Counted from the first letter of the stretch, positions 18,001-26,548 are shown. The stretch is 64,000 bases of DNA from an uncultured Bryobacteraceae bacterium (GCA_938003835.1 CALKXJ010000002.1:186001-250000), one strand, 5' to 3'. Program-made: numbers and translations. Notes: generated by a model from the sequence alone, not told the origin.

Positions 18001-18524
18001 ATCCATGTGCCCGGAGCGAGTGCCGCCATATCCAGGAAATTCCGGGAAAAGTACGGCAGGTTGCGCACCTCCGTCCCGGTGATGACCGAGTCAACCGTTT
18101 GGCGGGAGGTGTCCACGGTGACTGTTTCGGCCATCACGGAAATCACCTCGCCGGTTTTCCCCAGTTCGAGCCTCATGCTGGCGTTGACGACGGCGCCGCT
18201 TGAGACCGAGATCTTCTCGAGCGTCTTGACCGCGAAGCCCGAGGCCTCAGCGGTGACGTTGTAAACACCTGGCAGCAAGTTACGCACGACGAACCGGCCC
18301 TCCGCACTGGTGGTCGTCGTGACGGCCCGCCCGGTGGCCACTTCGGTCACGGTGATCTTGGCGTTCGGAATCACGGCGCCGGTCGGGTCGGTGATCTCAC
18401 CTTCAATCGCTCCGGTCGGCGTCTGCGCTCCAGCCGTCCGAACCGACAGGCTTGTGACGAGCGCGATGAGGAGCCAGCCGGCGACCCAGACCACACGGCT
18501 GGCGGGAGTTTTCCTGGGATCCAT
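15063..18524 (-). CDS. TonB-dependent receptor, Oar-like, with carboxypeptidase-regulatory N-terminus
   Basis: 1153 residues from the ATG at 18524, chosen for its GGAGG ribosome site nine bases upstream and the signal peptide that follows (VVWVAGWLLIALVTSLSV, cleavage near GAQT). Residues about 30-110 are a carboxypeptidase-regulatory-like beta-sandwich (GAIEGEITDPTGAVIPNAKITV), then a plug (EINEFQLTRSSLDPSTSFTSSGAINIISRTGSN) and a large 22-strand barrel region ending in aromatic LFGLRFNF, the usual BAM recognition end. Such giant receptors are expanded in Solibacter-like acidobacteria and probably import or bind large carbohydrate or peptide substrates; the substrate here is unknown. It is divergent from a second receptor at 18987. 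Confidence 0.92.
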   Translation of the reverse strand: MDPRKTPASRVVWVAGWLLIALVTSLSVRTAGAQTPTGAIEGEITDPTGAVIPNAKITVTEVATGRAVTTTTSAEGRFVVRNLLPGVYNVTAEASGFAVKTLEKISVSSGAVVNASMRLELGKTGEVISVMAETVTVDTSRQTVDSVITGTEVRNLPYFSRNFLDMAALAPGTWIRDGGAIDPTKEFAYRVVGVVGRSGTATRVQIDGIDVTDETVGTTVANFSPEAINEFQLTRSSLDPSTSFTSSGAINIISRTGSNQIHGNWFWDYYNQDLGARPNYLTAKDLEEFGGSNPPFKRNRTGGTVGGPFKKDRLFWMVNWERHYQTELRTSQVPEFPQLNVSQSWPAGLRFTDHRLDWNITSNLRLFGKFHHDWNLATGGSAVSPFQTINWTNIVTVGLDHAGPRLTHAYRFGYVNFNNRIESQELKYKFLRTPQGIPFFLDVGPYDAGPNALAPQATYQDNFQNSYEGSWFQGKHTLRYGFDVRRIILGGFANFAGPLSIYGVYDKATIDELRARGVNVQDPLEYPLEAFTTGNQNGFFNLAPAHGLPHGGHFVTRTAWFVQDSWKLHRTFTLNLGLRWQYDSGYFASRDVPREKDLERWGAGFSTYSEFPKDAFSPSVGFAWNVKGDGKTVIRAGFYKGYEMNILNNTMFDEFSMLPPGLGPEFYDITHVAGPDGKPINVDGKHPDGNYEDLIGTPIKNVLGLLGQIHEALNAAYINYKFDPKAGTSFFKQAGGLTYGGVIPGNQFKIPYAVQFNVGLQREIVPGTVLSVDYVHNHAVGLPNFLVDYERRRDAETLNVTAARSRVNAVLGGKTVDEWIAANPTRNISAFSLINDTIFLGLYPDYTRARFFTGGFTRYRGLQINLRGGGRSWGPLRDVGYNLSYALARGESASAVSRVEFLATPYDNRRWNWKEAFGPNDLDRTHTLRAALVMTAPGGFRLNSFWQFNTAQAQSLTVPNLGGAISGVNGFFGTDINGDGTAGTTPRADLLPGTTAGAFGRSIKDFKTLNQVIQAFNQKYAGQLTPHGQALVKAGLFTEAQLKRLGAVIPTIPLVPENNPWPWHNLLVTDVRFDRPISMARLREGMQIVPFVDFYNLFNHAPTNVYGGLTGRFGALNFDYTTAPEGQRASDLIYSRGRLNRTRQVLFGLRFNF

Positions 18525-18577
18525 ACTCTCACGCCTCCATACGGGACAGTGGCTGTGCGAACAGTAGAAGCGGCGGT

Positions 18578-18586
18578 ATTCTATCA
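18578..18586 (-). promoter_or_regulatory. Extended -10 promoter for the minus-strand TonB receptor
   Basis: On the minus strand TGA-TAGAAT gives a predicted start near 18571 and a leader of about 47 bases that contains the GGAGG ribosome site. No -35 consensus is visible. Confidence 0.4.
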
Positions 18587-18889
18587 CCGCAAGCATGATC
18601 CCGCACCGGTAATTTTGAGGCCTCCCGCCGATCTTCTCGGCCGGGGTCGGCTCCTCGAGAGGCTTCGGCCGCCTCGCCAACGCCACGGTGGGCCAAATAC
18701 CCCAAATTCCTGAAGCCGCGATTCCAAAACTCGGATCGAAGCGCTCGGCTGGAAAGACGCAACCCTCGAAAGAATAAAGGGATGTCTCTCCGATCGCCGT
18801 TTGGCCCCTGGTGTGCACCCCTTAAGGGTTACTTCCGCGATGAGCACCTCAGCGCCGGCCAACTCGGACGGCTCTCCTCGGGTCGTAAA
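18587..18889. other. Divergent intergenic region between two TonB receptor genes
   Basis: About 300 of the 462 bases between the two receptor starts. It contains the palindrome CCCTTAAGGG (18819-18828), a possible regulator site, and a 93-codon open frame from 18782 that I regard as chance. No tRNA, riboswitch or conserved small RNA was recognised. Confidence 0.5.
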
Positions 18890-18923
18890 GGAGCGGAGGG
18901 CAGGTGTCCTCACCGTCCGCTCC
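18890..18923 (+). promoter_or_regulatory. Hairpin in the leader of the plus-strand TonB receptor
   Basis: GGAGCGGA (18890-18897) pairs with TCCGCTCC (18916-18923), and inside it GGTG-TCCT-CACC forms a nested four-pair stem. The structure ends 63 bases before the ATG at 18987. No T tract follows, so it is not an intrinsic terminator; it may be a stability or attenuator-like element. Confidence 0.4.
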
Positions 18924-18986
18924 CGGGCCCGCCATGCCGGCGACAGTCCCTGCGGTGCACCGCCCCTGAACATTGGGAGATATTGC

Positions 18987-21900
18987 ATGAGAACCCGTAC
19001 CCCTCTGATTCTGTTGGTAGTTTTAGTCCTGCTGGCGACTATGGTCTGGGGCCAGGCCACTGACGGCAACGTCATCGGGTTGGTCAGCGACCCGAGCGGC
19101 GCCGTCATCCCCGGAGCGACCATCGAGCTCGAGAATGTGGCCACCGGCGTCAAACGAAGGGCTCAGACCGATTCGGCCGGCATCTACCGATTTAATAACG
19201 TCCCGGTGGGCCGTTACCGGGTCACCGCCAGCGCCCAGGGCTTTGCCTCGGCGACGCTCGAGAACATCAACGTCACGCTCAACCGCACGACCACGGCCAA
19301 CGTCGAGCTTCAGGTCAGCGCCGTCACCACCCAGGTCGAGGTGGTGGAGGCCGCAGCTCAGATCGACACCACGACGGCCACGATCGGTGCCGCCTTCTCC
19401 GCTCAGGAAGCCGTCTACAACCCGGTGAGCGCCCTGCCGCTGGGGGTTTATAACTTAGCGCTGCTGAGCGCCGGCGTCGCCTCGAGCGGCGGCCTCGGGC
19501 TCGGCGAGGGGCCTTCGGTCGGCGGGCAGCGCCCGCGGCAGAACAGCTTCACCATCGAGGGTGTCGATAACAACCGCAAGGACGTCACGGGCGCCAACAT
19601 TCGCGTCCCGAACGAGGCGGTGGCCGAGTTCTCGATGCTGCAAAACCAGTACAGCGCCGAGTTCGGCCACTCCACCGGCGGGCAGTTCAACGTGGTGGTC
19701 CGCAGTGGCACCAACGACGTTCACGGCAGCGCGTACTGGTATCTGCAAAACCGCAAGCTCAACGCCATGGACGAGGCCGACAAGCGCCAGGGGCTGACCG
19801 AAAAGCCTCGCTACGACCAGAATCAGATCGGCGGCAGCCTCGGCGGCCCGATCGTCAAGAACAAGCTGTTCTACTACGGGCTGTTCGAATACAACCCGCT
19901 CGGCGCCGCCAGCTCACCTTCGAGCGCGACCTATACGCCGACGGCGGAGGGCTACCGCCTGCTCGAACAGATCCCGGGCCTGTCGAAGACCAATCTGGAC
20001 ATCCTGAAGCAGTACGCCACTCCGGCCCCGAGAGCCGACAGGACCACCGTGGTGAAGGGCGTCGAGATCCCCATCGGGATCCTGCCGATCTCCTTCCCCA
20101 ACTACTTCAACACCTATAACTGGGTGGGCAGCGTCGACTATAACTTCCGGGACTCCGACCAGCTCCGCTTCCGCTACATCGAGAGCCGGGGCAGCGGCAT
20201 CGACATCTCGGTTTCGCCGAATCTGCCCGCCTTCGCCGGCAACCGGGAGATCCGCCAGCGGATGCTGGCCCTCTCGGAGTTCCACAATTTCAGCCCGACG
20301 CTGCTCAATGAGCTGCGCCTGAACTACAGCTACTACCGGGACAGCATCCCGGCGGGCGACTTCAAGTTCCCGGGGCTTGACGTGTTCCCGAACATCACCA
20401 TCGAGGAGGATCTGAACCTCCAGCTTGGCCCGCTGCCGGAGGCGCCGCAGAGCGGATCGCAGAACATCTACCAACTCGTCAACAACATGACCTGGAACAA
20501 AGGGGCCCACACGATCAAGGGCGGCGTGGACGTCAGGCGTTACATCGCCCCCACGCTGTTCATCCAGCGCTCGCGCGGCGATTATAACTACTCGAACCTG
20601 GAGCGCTACCTGCTCGACCTGACGCCGGACATCCTGGCGGAGCGCAACGTCGGGGGCCGCCCCTACTGGGGCAACGCCTGGAACTTCTACTGGTTCCTCC
20701 AGGACGAGATCAAGATCCGCCGCAACGTAACGCTGACGCTGGGCTTGCGCCATGAGTACAAAGGGATCCCCGCCGACGACAAGCTCCAGGAGCTCAACAA
20801 GGTCTCGAGCGTGCCCGGCCTGATCGAGTTCCGCGCGCCGAAGGCGCAGAAGACGAACTTCGCCCCGCGGGCCGGCCTGAGCTGGTCACCGGGCACCTCC
20901 GGGAAGTTCGTCATCCGCATGGGCGCCGGCATGGCCTACGACAATTACTTTGACAACCTGGGCACGCTCTCGAAGCCTCCGCAGCTCGAGTCGACGGCTC
21001 ACGTGGCCGGCGACGAGCCGGGCTTCCTGGCCAAGGGCGGCATCCCGCCGACCGCGCCGGCCGAGCAGCTCTCTCCAGCCGAATGGCGCGCGCTGACCGG
21101 CACCTACATCCCCGACCAGCGGCTGCCGGTCTCCTACCAGTGGACGCTCGGCATCGAACGCGTCATCGGGAAAGACTACACCTGGAACGTCCGTTACCTG
21201 GGAACGCGGGGCAGCCGGCTGTTCGTGCAAACCCGGATCAACGTGAAGCCGGTAGTGACGCCCGAGCGGCACCTGCCTACCTATCTCCAGCGGCCTTCCC
21301 AGGCGGAACTCGATTCCTTGCGGCTGACGCTGAGCCAGCTTGTGGGTGAATTCAACGCGGGAGGCTTTTTCGTCCCGTCCTACCTGGACGCCGGCTTCGA
21401 AAACCTGATCACCGCCTTCAAGAACATCGGCAACTCGACCTATCACGGTCTGGCCACCGAGTTCAGCCGCCGGTTCTCGCGCGGGTTGCTCTTCAAGGGC
21501 GCCTACACCTGGAGCAAGGCGATCGACGACTCCACGGCGGACCTGTTCTCGACACTGCTGTCGCCCCGGCGCCCGCAGGACTTCCAGAACATGCGGCCGG
21601 AGCGGTCGCGTTCCTTCCTCGATCGCACGCACCGCTTCAGCTTCACCTGGGTCTATGAGGCGCCCTGGCTGAAGAACAACGGCAACTGGTTCGCCAAGAA
21701 CCTGGCGGGCAACTGGGTCATCAGCGGCACCTACATCGCCGAGAGCCCGCAATACGCCACGGTGCAGAGCGGCCGCGACGCCAACCTCAACCTGGACAGC
21801 GCACCGGACCGGGTGATCATCAACCCGGCGGGCGTCGACAAGACCGGCACCGACGTGACGCCGCTCCGAAACAGCGCCGGGGACGTGGTCGCCTACCTGG

Positions 21901-22238
21901 CCAACGACCCGAACGCGCGCTACATCCGCGCCGGCACGGGCGCCTACGCCAACGGCGGCCGGCAGACGCTCCCGCTGCGCGGCATCAACAACTGGGACTT
22001 CGGCCTGGCGAAGAAGTTCAGCATCACCGAATCGAAGGCCTTCGAGATCCGCGGGAATTTCTACAACCTGTTCAACCACCCACAGTACACGCCGGGCAGC
22101 ATCCACACGGTGGCGGCGGTCTCCTCCAACGTCACCCGAAACAATCTCATCCCGGGCAACCCGCTGTTCAACGACCCGACACGGGTCTACGCCTCGAACG
22201 CCCGGAACATCTACATTGTGGCGCGGCTGACCTTCTAA
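18987..22238 (+). CDS. TonB-dependent receptor, Oar-like, with carboxypeptidase-regulatory N-terminus
   Basis: 1083 residues. The ATG at 18987 follows GGGAG by seven bases and starts a clear signal peptide (RTRTPLILLVVLVLLATMVWG, cleavage near GQAT); the open frame upstream of it lacks these features. Residues 25-110 are the carboxypeptidase-regulatory-like domain (GNVIGLVSDPSGAVIPGATI), then the plug (GQRPRQNSFTIEGVDNN, AEFGHSTGGQFNVVVRSGTN) and the barrel, ending YIVARLTF. It shares architecture but little obvious sequence with the divergent receptor at 15063. Its transcript probably ends at the hairpin at 22264-22293. Outer membrane; substrate unknown. Confidence 0.93.
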   Translation: MRTRTPLILLVVLVLLATMVWGQATDGNVIGLVSDPSGAVIPGATIELENVATGVKRRAQTDSAGIYRFNNVPVGRYRVTASAQGFASATLENINVTLNRTTTANVELQVSAVTTQVEVVEAAAQIDTTTATIGAAFSAQEAVYNPVSALPLGVYNLALLSAGVASSGGLGLGEGPSVGGQRPRQNSFTIEGVDNNRKDVTGANIRVPNEAVAEFSMLQNQYSAEFGHSTGGQFNVVVRSGTNDVHGSAYWYLQNRKLNAMDEADKRQGLTEKPRYDQNQIGGSLGGPIVKNKLFYYGLFEYNPLGAASSPSSATYTPTAEGYRLLEQIPGLSKTNLDILKQYATPAPRADRTTVVKGVEIPIGILPISFPNYFNTYNWVGSVDYNFRDSDQLRFRYIESRGSGIDISVSPNLPAFAGNREIRQRMLALSEFHNFSPTLLNELRLNYSYYRDSIPAGDFKFPGLDVFPNITIEEDLNLQLGPLPEAPQSGSQNIYQLVNNMTWNKGAHTIKGGVDVRRYIAPTLFIQRSRGDYNYSNLERYLLDLTPDILAERNVGGRPYWGNAWNFYWFLQDEIKIRRNVTLTLGLRHEYKGIPADDKLQELNKVSSVPGLIEFRAPKAQKTNFAPRAGLSWSPGTSGKFVIRMGAGMAYDNYFDNLGTLSKPPQLESTAHVAGDEPGFLAKGGIPPTAPAEQLSPAEWRALTGTYIPDQRLPVSYQWTLGIERVIGKDYTWNVRYLGTRGSRLFVQTRINVKPVVTPERHLPTYLQRPSQAELDSLRLTLSQLVGEFNAGGFFVPSYLDAGFENLITAFKNIGNSTYHGLATEFSRRFSRGLLFKGAYTWSKAIDDSTADLFSTLLSPRRPQDFQNMRPERSRSFLDRTHRFSFTWVYEAPWLKNNGNWFAKNLAGNWVISGTYIAESPQYATVQSGRDANLNLDSAPDRVIINPAGVDKTGTDVTPLRNSAGDVVAYLANDPNARYIRAGTGAYANGGRQTLPLRGINNWDFGLAKKFSITESKAFEIRGNFYNLFNHPQYTPGSIHTVAAVSSNVTRNNLIPGNPLFNDPTRVYASNARNIYIVARLTF

Positions 22239-22253
22239 GCCGGCCGGGACGCC

Positions 22254-23654
22254 TCAGAAACCGGGAGGTCCGGGGAACGGTCCCCGGACCTCCTCGAGTC
22301 TCACCGCCAGCTCCAGCAGCCTCAGCTCCTCATACGGCCGGCCGATGAGCTGGACGCCCACCGGCAAGCCATCGGGAGTCAGCATCCAGGGAATGACCAC
22401 GGCCGGAAGGCCGAGCAGGTTTGCCGGCGTAAGCGGCATCATGGCTTCAAAGTAGCCAATCGCCTTCCCGGGCGTCTCCCACCTGCGCCGGCGGTGGCGG
22501 AAGGCTACCACGCCGGCCGGGGGCCACAGCAAGACCGGGTACCGATCCATCTCATCGAGCACAGCGGCGCGCATCCGGTCTCGTATCGCCAGGTGCTCGA
22601 GAACCTCCCTGGCGGTAGGTTCGGGCCGGCTCTCGAACTGATCGATAAGCTCCAGGCCGGTCCAATGCACCTCCGCTTCCCGCCCGGCGAACATTTCGCG
22701 GATGACCGGCGCCGGCAGCTCGGAGAAAAGAAAACTCCAGACGTTCGGCGCCCGCTCGAGGCCGCGCGGCATGAAAGGCTCCACCGCGAAGCCGAGCGAA
22801 TGCAGAGCCTCAGCCGCGCCGCGGACCGCCCGAGCCGCCGCCGGCTCGACGGGTACCTGGTAGAACTGCTCTGCTACGCCGATGCGCACACCTTCGAGCG
22901 ACGCCTCGCCGAGCGGCACCGGGGCCGAGAATGGGTCAGCCGGATCGTATCCGGCCACGACTTCGAACAGCAGGCGAAGATCGCGGGCGTTGCGGGCCAT
23001 AGGTCCGGCGACGCCGAGCAGGCCGCCGGGATGACCGATCACCGGGAAGTGACCCGTCGCAGGAACACGGCCGGGTGTGGGTTTGAGCCCCGCTATGCCG
23101 CAGAAGTGAGCCGGCAGGCGGATCGACCCGCCGCCGTCGCTGCCGAGCCCTCCGGCCGAGCAGTACGCCGCAATGGCCGCGGCCTCACCCCCGCTCGAGC
23201 CGCCCGGAGTGTAGTCCGGGTTCCAGGGATTGTTGGTCCGGCCCGTAATGTGGTTGTCGGTCTCGTAATTCATCAGCAGCTCGGGAGTGTTGGTTTTGCC
23301 CAGGAGGATGGCTCCGGCGGCTTCGAGACGCGCCACGGCGAAGGCGTGCCGGGCGGCGCGGTGTCCCAGGCGCAACCGGCTGCCGCACAGCGTCGGCAAG
23401 CCTTCGACGTCGAAGCTGTCCTTCACCGTAACCGGAACGCCGGCCAGCGGGCCCGGATCCTCGCCGCGCCCGAGCGCCCGCTCGATCTCGGCGGCTCTCT
23501 GCCGGGCCTGTTCGGCGAGGATCAGTACGAATGCGTTGATGCGCGGGTTGACCCTGTCAATCTGCTCGAGGTGGGCTTCGACAAGCTCCGCCGGAGACAC
23601 TTCGCGCGCCTGGATCCGGGCGGCCATATCGCAGAGACTTAGGCGGTGCAGCAT
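22254..23654 (-). CDS. Amidase, amidase-signature family
   Basis: 466 residues. The Ser-cisSer-Lys triad is visible: Lys in GVPVTVKDSFDVEG, and the two serines in the signature PGGSSGGEAAAIAAY...GSDGGGSIRLPA. Hydrolyses carboxamides in the cytoplasm (no signal peptide). It is annotated as a general amidase rather than GatA because no gatB or gatC accompanies it and the C-terminal half (RHRRRRWETPGKAIGYFEAM, then DGLPVGVQLIGRPYEELRLL) resembles fatty-amide or aryl amidases. It is divergent from moeA (41 bases between the starts) and converges with the TonB receptor; its last codons lie in a strong hairpin. Confidence 0.92.
   Translation of the reverse strand: MLHRLSLCDMAARIQAREVSPAELVEAHLEQIDRVNPRINAFVLILAEQARQRAAEIERALGRGEDPGPLAGVPVTVKDSFDVEGLPTLCGSRLRLGHRAARHAFAVARLEAAGAILLGKTNTPELLMNYETDNHITGRTNNPWNPDYTPGGSSGGEAAAIAAYCSAGGLGSDGGGSIRLPAHFCGIAGLKPTPGRVPATGHFPVIGHPGGLLGVAGPMARNARDLRLLFEVVAGYDPADPFSAPVPLGEASLEGVRIGVAEQFYQVPVEPAAARAVRGAAEALHSLGFAVEPFMPRGLERAPNVWSFLFSELPAPVIREMFAGREAEVHWTGLELIDQFESRPEPTAREVLEHLAIRDRMRAAVLDEMDRYPVLLWPPAGVVAFRHRRRRWETPGKAIGYFEAMMPLTPANLLGLPAVVIPWMLTPDGLPVGVQLIGRPYEELRLLELAVRLEEVRGPFPGPPGF
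22264..22293. terminator. 13-bp perfect hairpin at convergent gene ends
   Basis: GGAGGTCCGGGGA (22264-22276), loop ACGG, TCCCCGGACCTCC (22281-22293). It lies inside the final codons of the amidase gene and 26 bases after the TonB receptor stop, where a bidirectional terminator is expected. No long T tract follows on either strand, so efficiency as an intrinsic terminator is uncertain. Confidence 0.6.
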
Positions 23655-23683
23655 GCCACCAGTCTAGTTCGCTGACCCTCGGT

Positions 23684-23689
23684 TAGAAT
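23684..23689 (+). promoter_or_regulatory. -10 element placing the start of transcription at the moeA start codon
   Basis: TAGAAT lies six bases before the GTG at 23696. A start site seven bases after the hexamer would coincide with that codon, so moeA is probably translated from a leaderless message; no ribosome site is present. Confidence 0.45.
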
Positions 23690-23695
23690 AGCCTC

Positions 23696-24883
23696 GTGGC
23701 GACGGTGGAGTTCAATCGGGCCCGCGAGATCATCATCGGCACCGTCCGGGCGCCAGCTTTGACGCAAGAGGAGGCGCCGCTCGAAGAGGCGGCCGGCCGC
23801 GTGCTCGCCGAGGAGATCACCGCCGATCGCGACTATCCGCCGCGGCCGCGCTCGATCCGGGACGGCTATGCCGTGCGTTCGGCCGATCTGCCGGGCAGCT
23901 TCGAAATCATCGGCGAAGTACGGGCGGGCGAAGAATTCCGCGGGATCGTCGGGCCGCGCCAGGCCGTGGAGATCATGACCGGCGCGCCGGTGCCCGAGGG
24001 CGCCGACCAGGTCGTTATGCTCGAATATACCCGGCGCGAGGACTCCCGGATGGTGACCGAGAAGGGGCCCGCGCCAGGTGAGTTCGTCAACCCACAGGGC
24101 TCGGAGGCCCGCCGGGGTGAAGTGGTGCTCGAGCGCGGGCGCCGCCTGGATTATTCCTGCGTGGCCTTGCTCGCCATGGTGGGCCGCACATCGGTCCGGG
24201 TCTGGCGCCGGCCTTCCGTGGCGATCATTCCCACCGGGGATGAGATCGTGCCGGTAGACCAGGCGCCGCTCGACTATCAGATTCGGAACTCGAACGCCTA
24301 TTCGCTCGCCGTTCAGGTACGCCGTGCCGGAGGGGTTCCCCTCGTCTTGCCCGTGGCGCCGGACGAATACCGCGCCACGCGCGCGCTCATCGAACGTGCC
24401 CTCGAAACGGACCTGGTGCTGCTGTCCGGGGGCGTTTCCGCGGGCAAGTACGACATCGTCGAGCAGGTGCTGGCCGACCTGGGCGCGGAGTTCTTTTTCG
24501 ACGGAACATGGATCCAGCCGGGCCGCCCGACCGTGTTCGGCAAGGTCGCCGGCAGGTTCTTCTTCGGCCTGCCGGGCAACCCGGCCTCGACCATGGTGAC
24601 CTTCGAGGTCTTTGCGCGGGCCGCCCTCGAGCTGCTTTCCGGACAGAGCCAGGTCACGCTGCCATTCTTTCCCGCCCGCCTGACAAGGGACTTTCGCCAC
24701 AAGCCGGGCCTCACCCGCTTTCTGCCGGCCCGGCTGAGCCCGGATGGCTCCGAGCTGACGCCGATCCCGTGGCAGGGTTCGAGCGACGTGCCGGCCGTGG
24801 CGCGCGCCAACGCCTTCCTGGTGGCCGCGGCTGACCGCGAGTTCTGGGCGGCCGGGGAGACCATGCCGGTGATGCTCAAGTGA
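23696..24883 (+). CDS. moeA: Molybdopterin molybdotransferase MoeA
   Basis: 395 residues, GTG start. Motifs: PPRPRSIRDGYAVRS (substrate loop; family norm FDNSAMDGYA, here with RD), IMTGAPVPEGADQVV, IIPTGDEIV, VLLSGGVSAGKYDIVEQV and FFGLPGNPASTMVTFEVF. It inserts molybdate into adenylylated molybdopterin to complete Mo cofactor synthesis. It overlaps moaC by four bases (GTGA), so the two are cotranslated. No molybdoenzyme or other moa gene occurs in the window. Cytoplasmic. Confidence 0.96.
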   Translation: MATVEFNRAREIIIGTVRAPALTQEEAPLEEAAGRVLAEEITADRDYPPRPRSIRDGYAVRSADLPGSFEIIGEVRAGEEFRGIVGPRQAVEIMTGAPVPEGADQVVMLEYTRREDSRMVTEKGPAPGEFVNPQGSEARRGEVVLERGRRLDYSCVALLAMVGRTSVRVWRRPSVAIIPTGDEIVPVDQAPLDYQIRNSNAYSLAVQVRRAGGVPLVLPVAPDEYRATRALIERALETDLVLLSGGVSAGKYDIVEQVLADLGAEFFFDGTWIQPGRPTVFGKVAGRFFFGLPGNPASTMVTFEVFARAALELLSGQSQVTLPFFPARLTRDFRHKPGLTRFLPARLSPDGSELTPIPWQGSSDVPAVARANAFLVAAADREFWAAGETMPVMLK

Positions 24884-25347
24884 GCGAGCTGTCGCATTTC
24901 GACGCGGGTGGAAGCGCCCGCATGGTGGACGTATCCGGGAAGGCTCCGACGCGGCGCTCAGCGCGGGCGCACGCCTTCGTCCGCCTGAAGCCGGAGGTGC
25001 TCCAGGCGCTTCCGCAAAACCCGAAGGGCAATCCGCTCGAGGTGGCGCGGCTGGCCGGCATCATGGCCGCCAAGCGGACGGCGGAGTTGATTCCGCTGTG
25101 CCATCCGCTCCCGCTCAGCCATGTCGAGGTCCACGTCGCCATCGAGCCGGAGGGCGTGCGCATCGAAACCGCGGTCACGACCACGGCGGCGACCGGGGTC
25201 GAGATGGAGGCCCTGACGGCCGCAGCGGTGGCCGCCCTCACCGTCTACGACATGACGAAGGCGCTCGATAAGTCCATCGAAATCCAGGACGTGTATCTTC
25301 TCGAGAAGACCGGCGGCAAGAGCGGCGACTACCGGCGGGCGGACTGA
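24880..25347 (+). CDS. moaC: Cyclic pyranopterin monophosphate synthase MoaC
   Basis: 155 residues, GTG start inside the moeA stop (GTGA overlap). All typical segments are present: FDAGGSARMVDVSGKAPTRR, MAAKRTAELIPLCHPLPLSH, ATGVEMEALTAAAVAALTVYDMTKALDK and the catalytic-loop end EKTGGKSGDYRR. It converts the MoaA product into cyclic pyranopterin monophosphate, the first ring intermediate of Mo cofactor. Homohexamer by family knowledge. Confidence 0.97.
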   Translation: MSELSHFDAGGSARMVDVSGKAPTRRSARAHAFVRLKPEVLQALPQNPKGNPLEVARLAGIMAAKRTAELIPLCHPLPLSHVEVHVAIEPEGVRIETAVTTTAATGVEMEALTAAAVAALTVYDMTKALDKSIEIQDVYLLEKTGGKSGDYRRAD

Positions 25348-25375
25348 AAGCGGGGCGCGAGCGAACGGGCGCCGA

Positions 25376-25384
25376 TGCTATCTT
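25376..25384 (+). promoter_or_regulatory. Extended -10 promoter for the VWA gene
   Basis: TGC-TATCTT, 28 bases after the moaC stop, predicts a start near 25391 and a leader of about 75 bases. No ribosome site is apparent before the ATG at 25466. Confidence 0.35.
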
Positions 25385-25465
25385 GGAGGTGAGCGGCAAT
25401 TCTCGGGTAACCGCCTCCTGCGGCGGCGCATTCATAAGAGTAGTACAGGCAATCGCGGCAAAGTC

Positions 25466-26548
25466 ATGGTCCGAATCCGACGACTGATCCTGCTGGCGGT
25501 CCTGGTAAATCCCTGGAGCGGCGGCTCGTTCCTGTACGCCCAGGAGGAACTGCCCGAGCGCGTCTTCCGGGCCGAAGCCAACGTGGTGCTGGCGCCGGTG
25601 ACGGTGCTCACCCGGGACGGCAAGTATGTCAACGGCCTGGAGGCGCGCGACTTCCGGCTGTACGACAACGACAAGCTCCAGGACATCCGCATGGACGTGA
25701 GCTTCACGCCCATCTCCATGGTGGTTGCCATTCAGCGGAACAACCGCACCGAGGCGGTGCTCGGCGCGGTGAAGAAGATCGGGCCGATGCTCGAGGCGCT
25801 CCTGGTCGGTGAGCAGGGCGAGGCAGCGCTGTTAGCCTTCGACCACCGGCTCGAGGTGATCCAGGACTTCACCAATGACGGAGCGAAATTCTCCAAGGCG
25901 CTCGAACGGCTGATGCCGGGCAGCACTTCGAGCCGCGTTGTCGATGCCGTCTTTCAGGCGATCAACATGCTGCGCAAACGGCCTCGCGACCGGCGCCGGA
26001 TTCTGGTCCTGATCAGCGAGACCAAGGACCGCGGCAGCGAAGGTGATCTACGCGACGCGCTGCTCGAGGCCGAGTTTCATAACGTCATCGTCTATACGAT
26101 CAACATCAACCGGGCCCTGACCAGCCTGACGACACAGGCGCCGCCGCCGCGGCCGGACCCGTTTCCGGCGGCGAGCCATCCGGTTCCGCCGATCGCTCCG
26201 CAGACGCCCCATTCGGTGGCCCAGCTTCGCGGAGTCGAATCGATGCATTTCGAGCCGCTGATCGTCGAGCTGTTCTCGCAGGTCAAGGCGATCTTCATTC
26301 CCAATCACGCCGAGGTGCTCACACGCTACACCGGGGGCCGCGAATATTCCTTCACCGGGCTGAAGAGCCTGGAGAGGGCGATTACCGACCTGGGCGAGGA
26401 GCTCCACAGCCAGTACATCCTCAGTTACACGCCGAACAACATGTCTGAAGGCGGCTACCATCGCATCCGGGTCGAGGTGAACCGGCCGAATCTGGTGGTA
26501 CGGACGCGGCCCGGCTATTGGATGGCGGCAAGACCGGCTGGGAACTGA
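25466..26548 (+). CDS. Acidobacterial VWFA-related protein (TIGR03436-like)
   Basis: 360 residues with an N-terminal signal peptide (RRLILLAVLVNPWSGGSFLYAQ). The segment VVLAPVTVLTRDGKYVNGLEARDFRLYDNDK is the hallmark of the acidobacterial VWFA-related family, followed by the VWA domain (residues 80-260) and a C-terminal beta region (SQYILSYTPNNMSEGGYHRIRVEVNR) also typical of it. The metal-ion-dependent adhesion site is lost: where the family has a DTSGS-like DxSxS, this protein has AIQRNNR (about residues 88-94), and the later SDG-like Asp is Glu in LISETKDRGS. It is therefore probably a non-metal-binding surface or periplasmic protein. A coiled-coil membrane protein follows 81 bases downstream. 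Confidence 0.87.
   Translation: MVRIRRLILLAVLVNPWSGGSFLYAQEELPERVFRAEANVVLAPVTVLTRDGKYVNGLEARDFRLYDNDKLQDIRMDVSFTPISMVVAIQRNNRTEAVLGAVKKIGPMLEALLVGEQGEAALLAFDHRLEVIQDFTNDGAKFSKALERLMPGSTSSRVVDAVFQAINMLRKRPRDRRRILVLISETKDRGSEGDLRDALLEAEFHNVIVYTININRALTSLTTQAPPPRPDPFPAASHPVPPIAPQTPHSVAQLRGVESMHFEPLIVELFSQVKAIFIPNHAEVLTRYTGGREYSFTGLKSLERAITDLGEELHSQYILSYTPNNMSEGGYHRIRVEVNRPNLVVRTRPGYWMAARPAGN

Noticed and set aside
18782-19063. 93-codon open frame in the divergent TonB intergenic region, preceded by AAAGGG
   Set aside because: It overlaps the receptor's signal peptide in another frame and its translation looks random.
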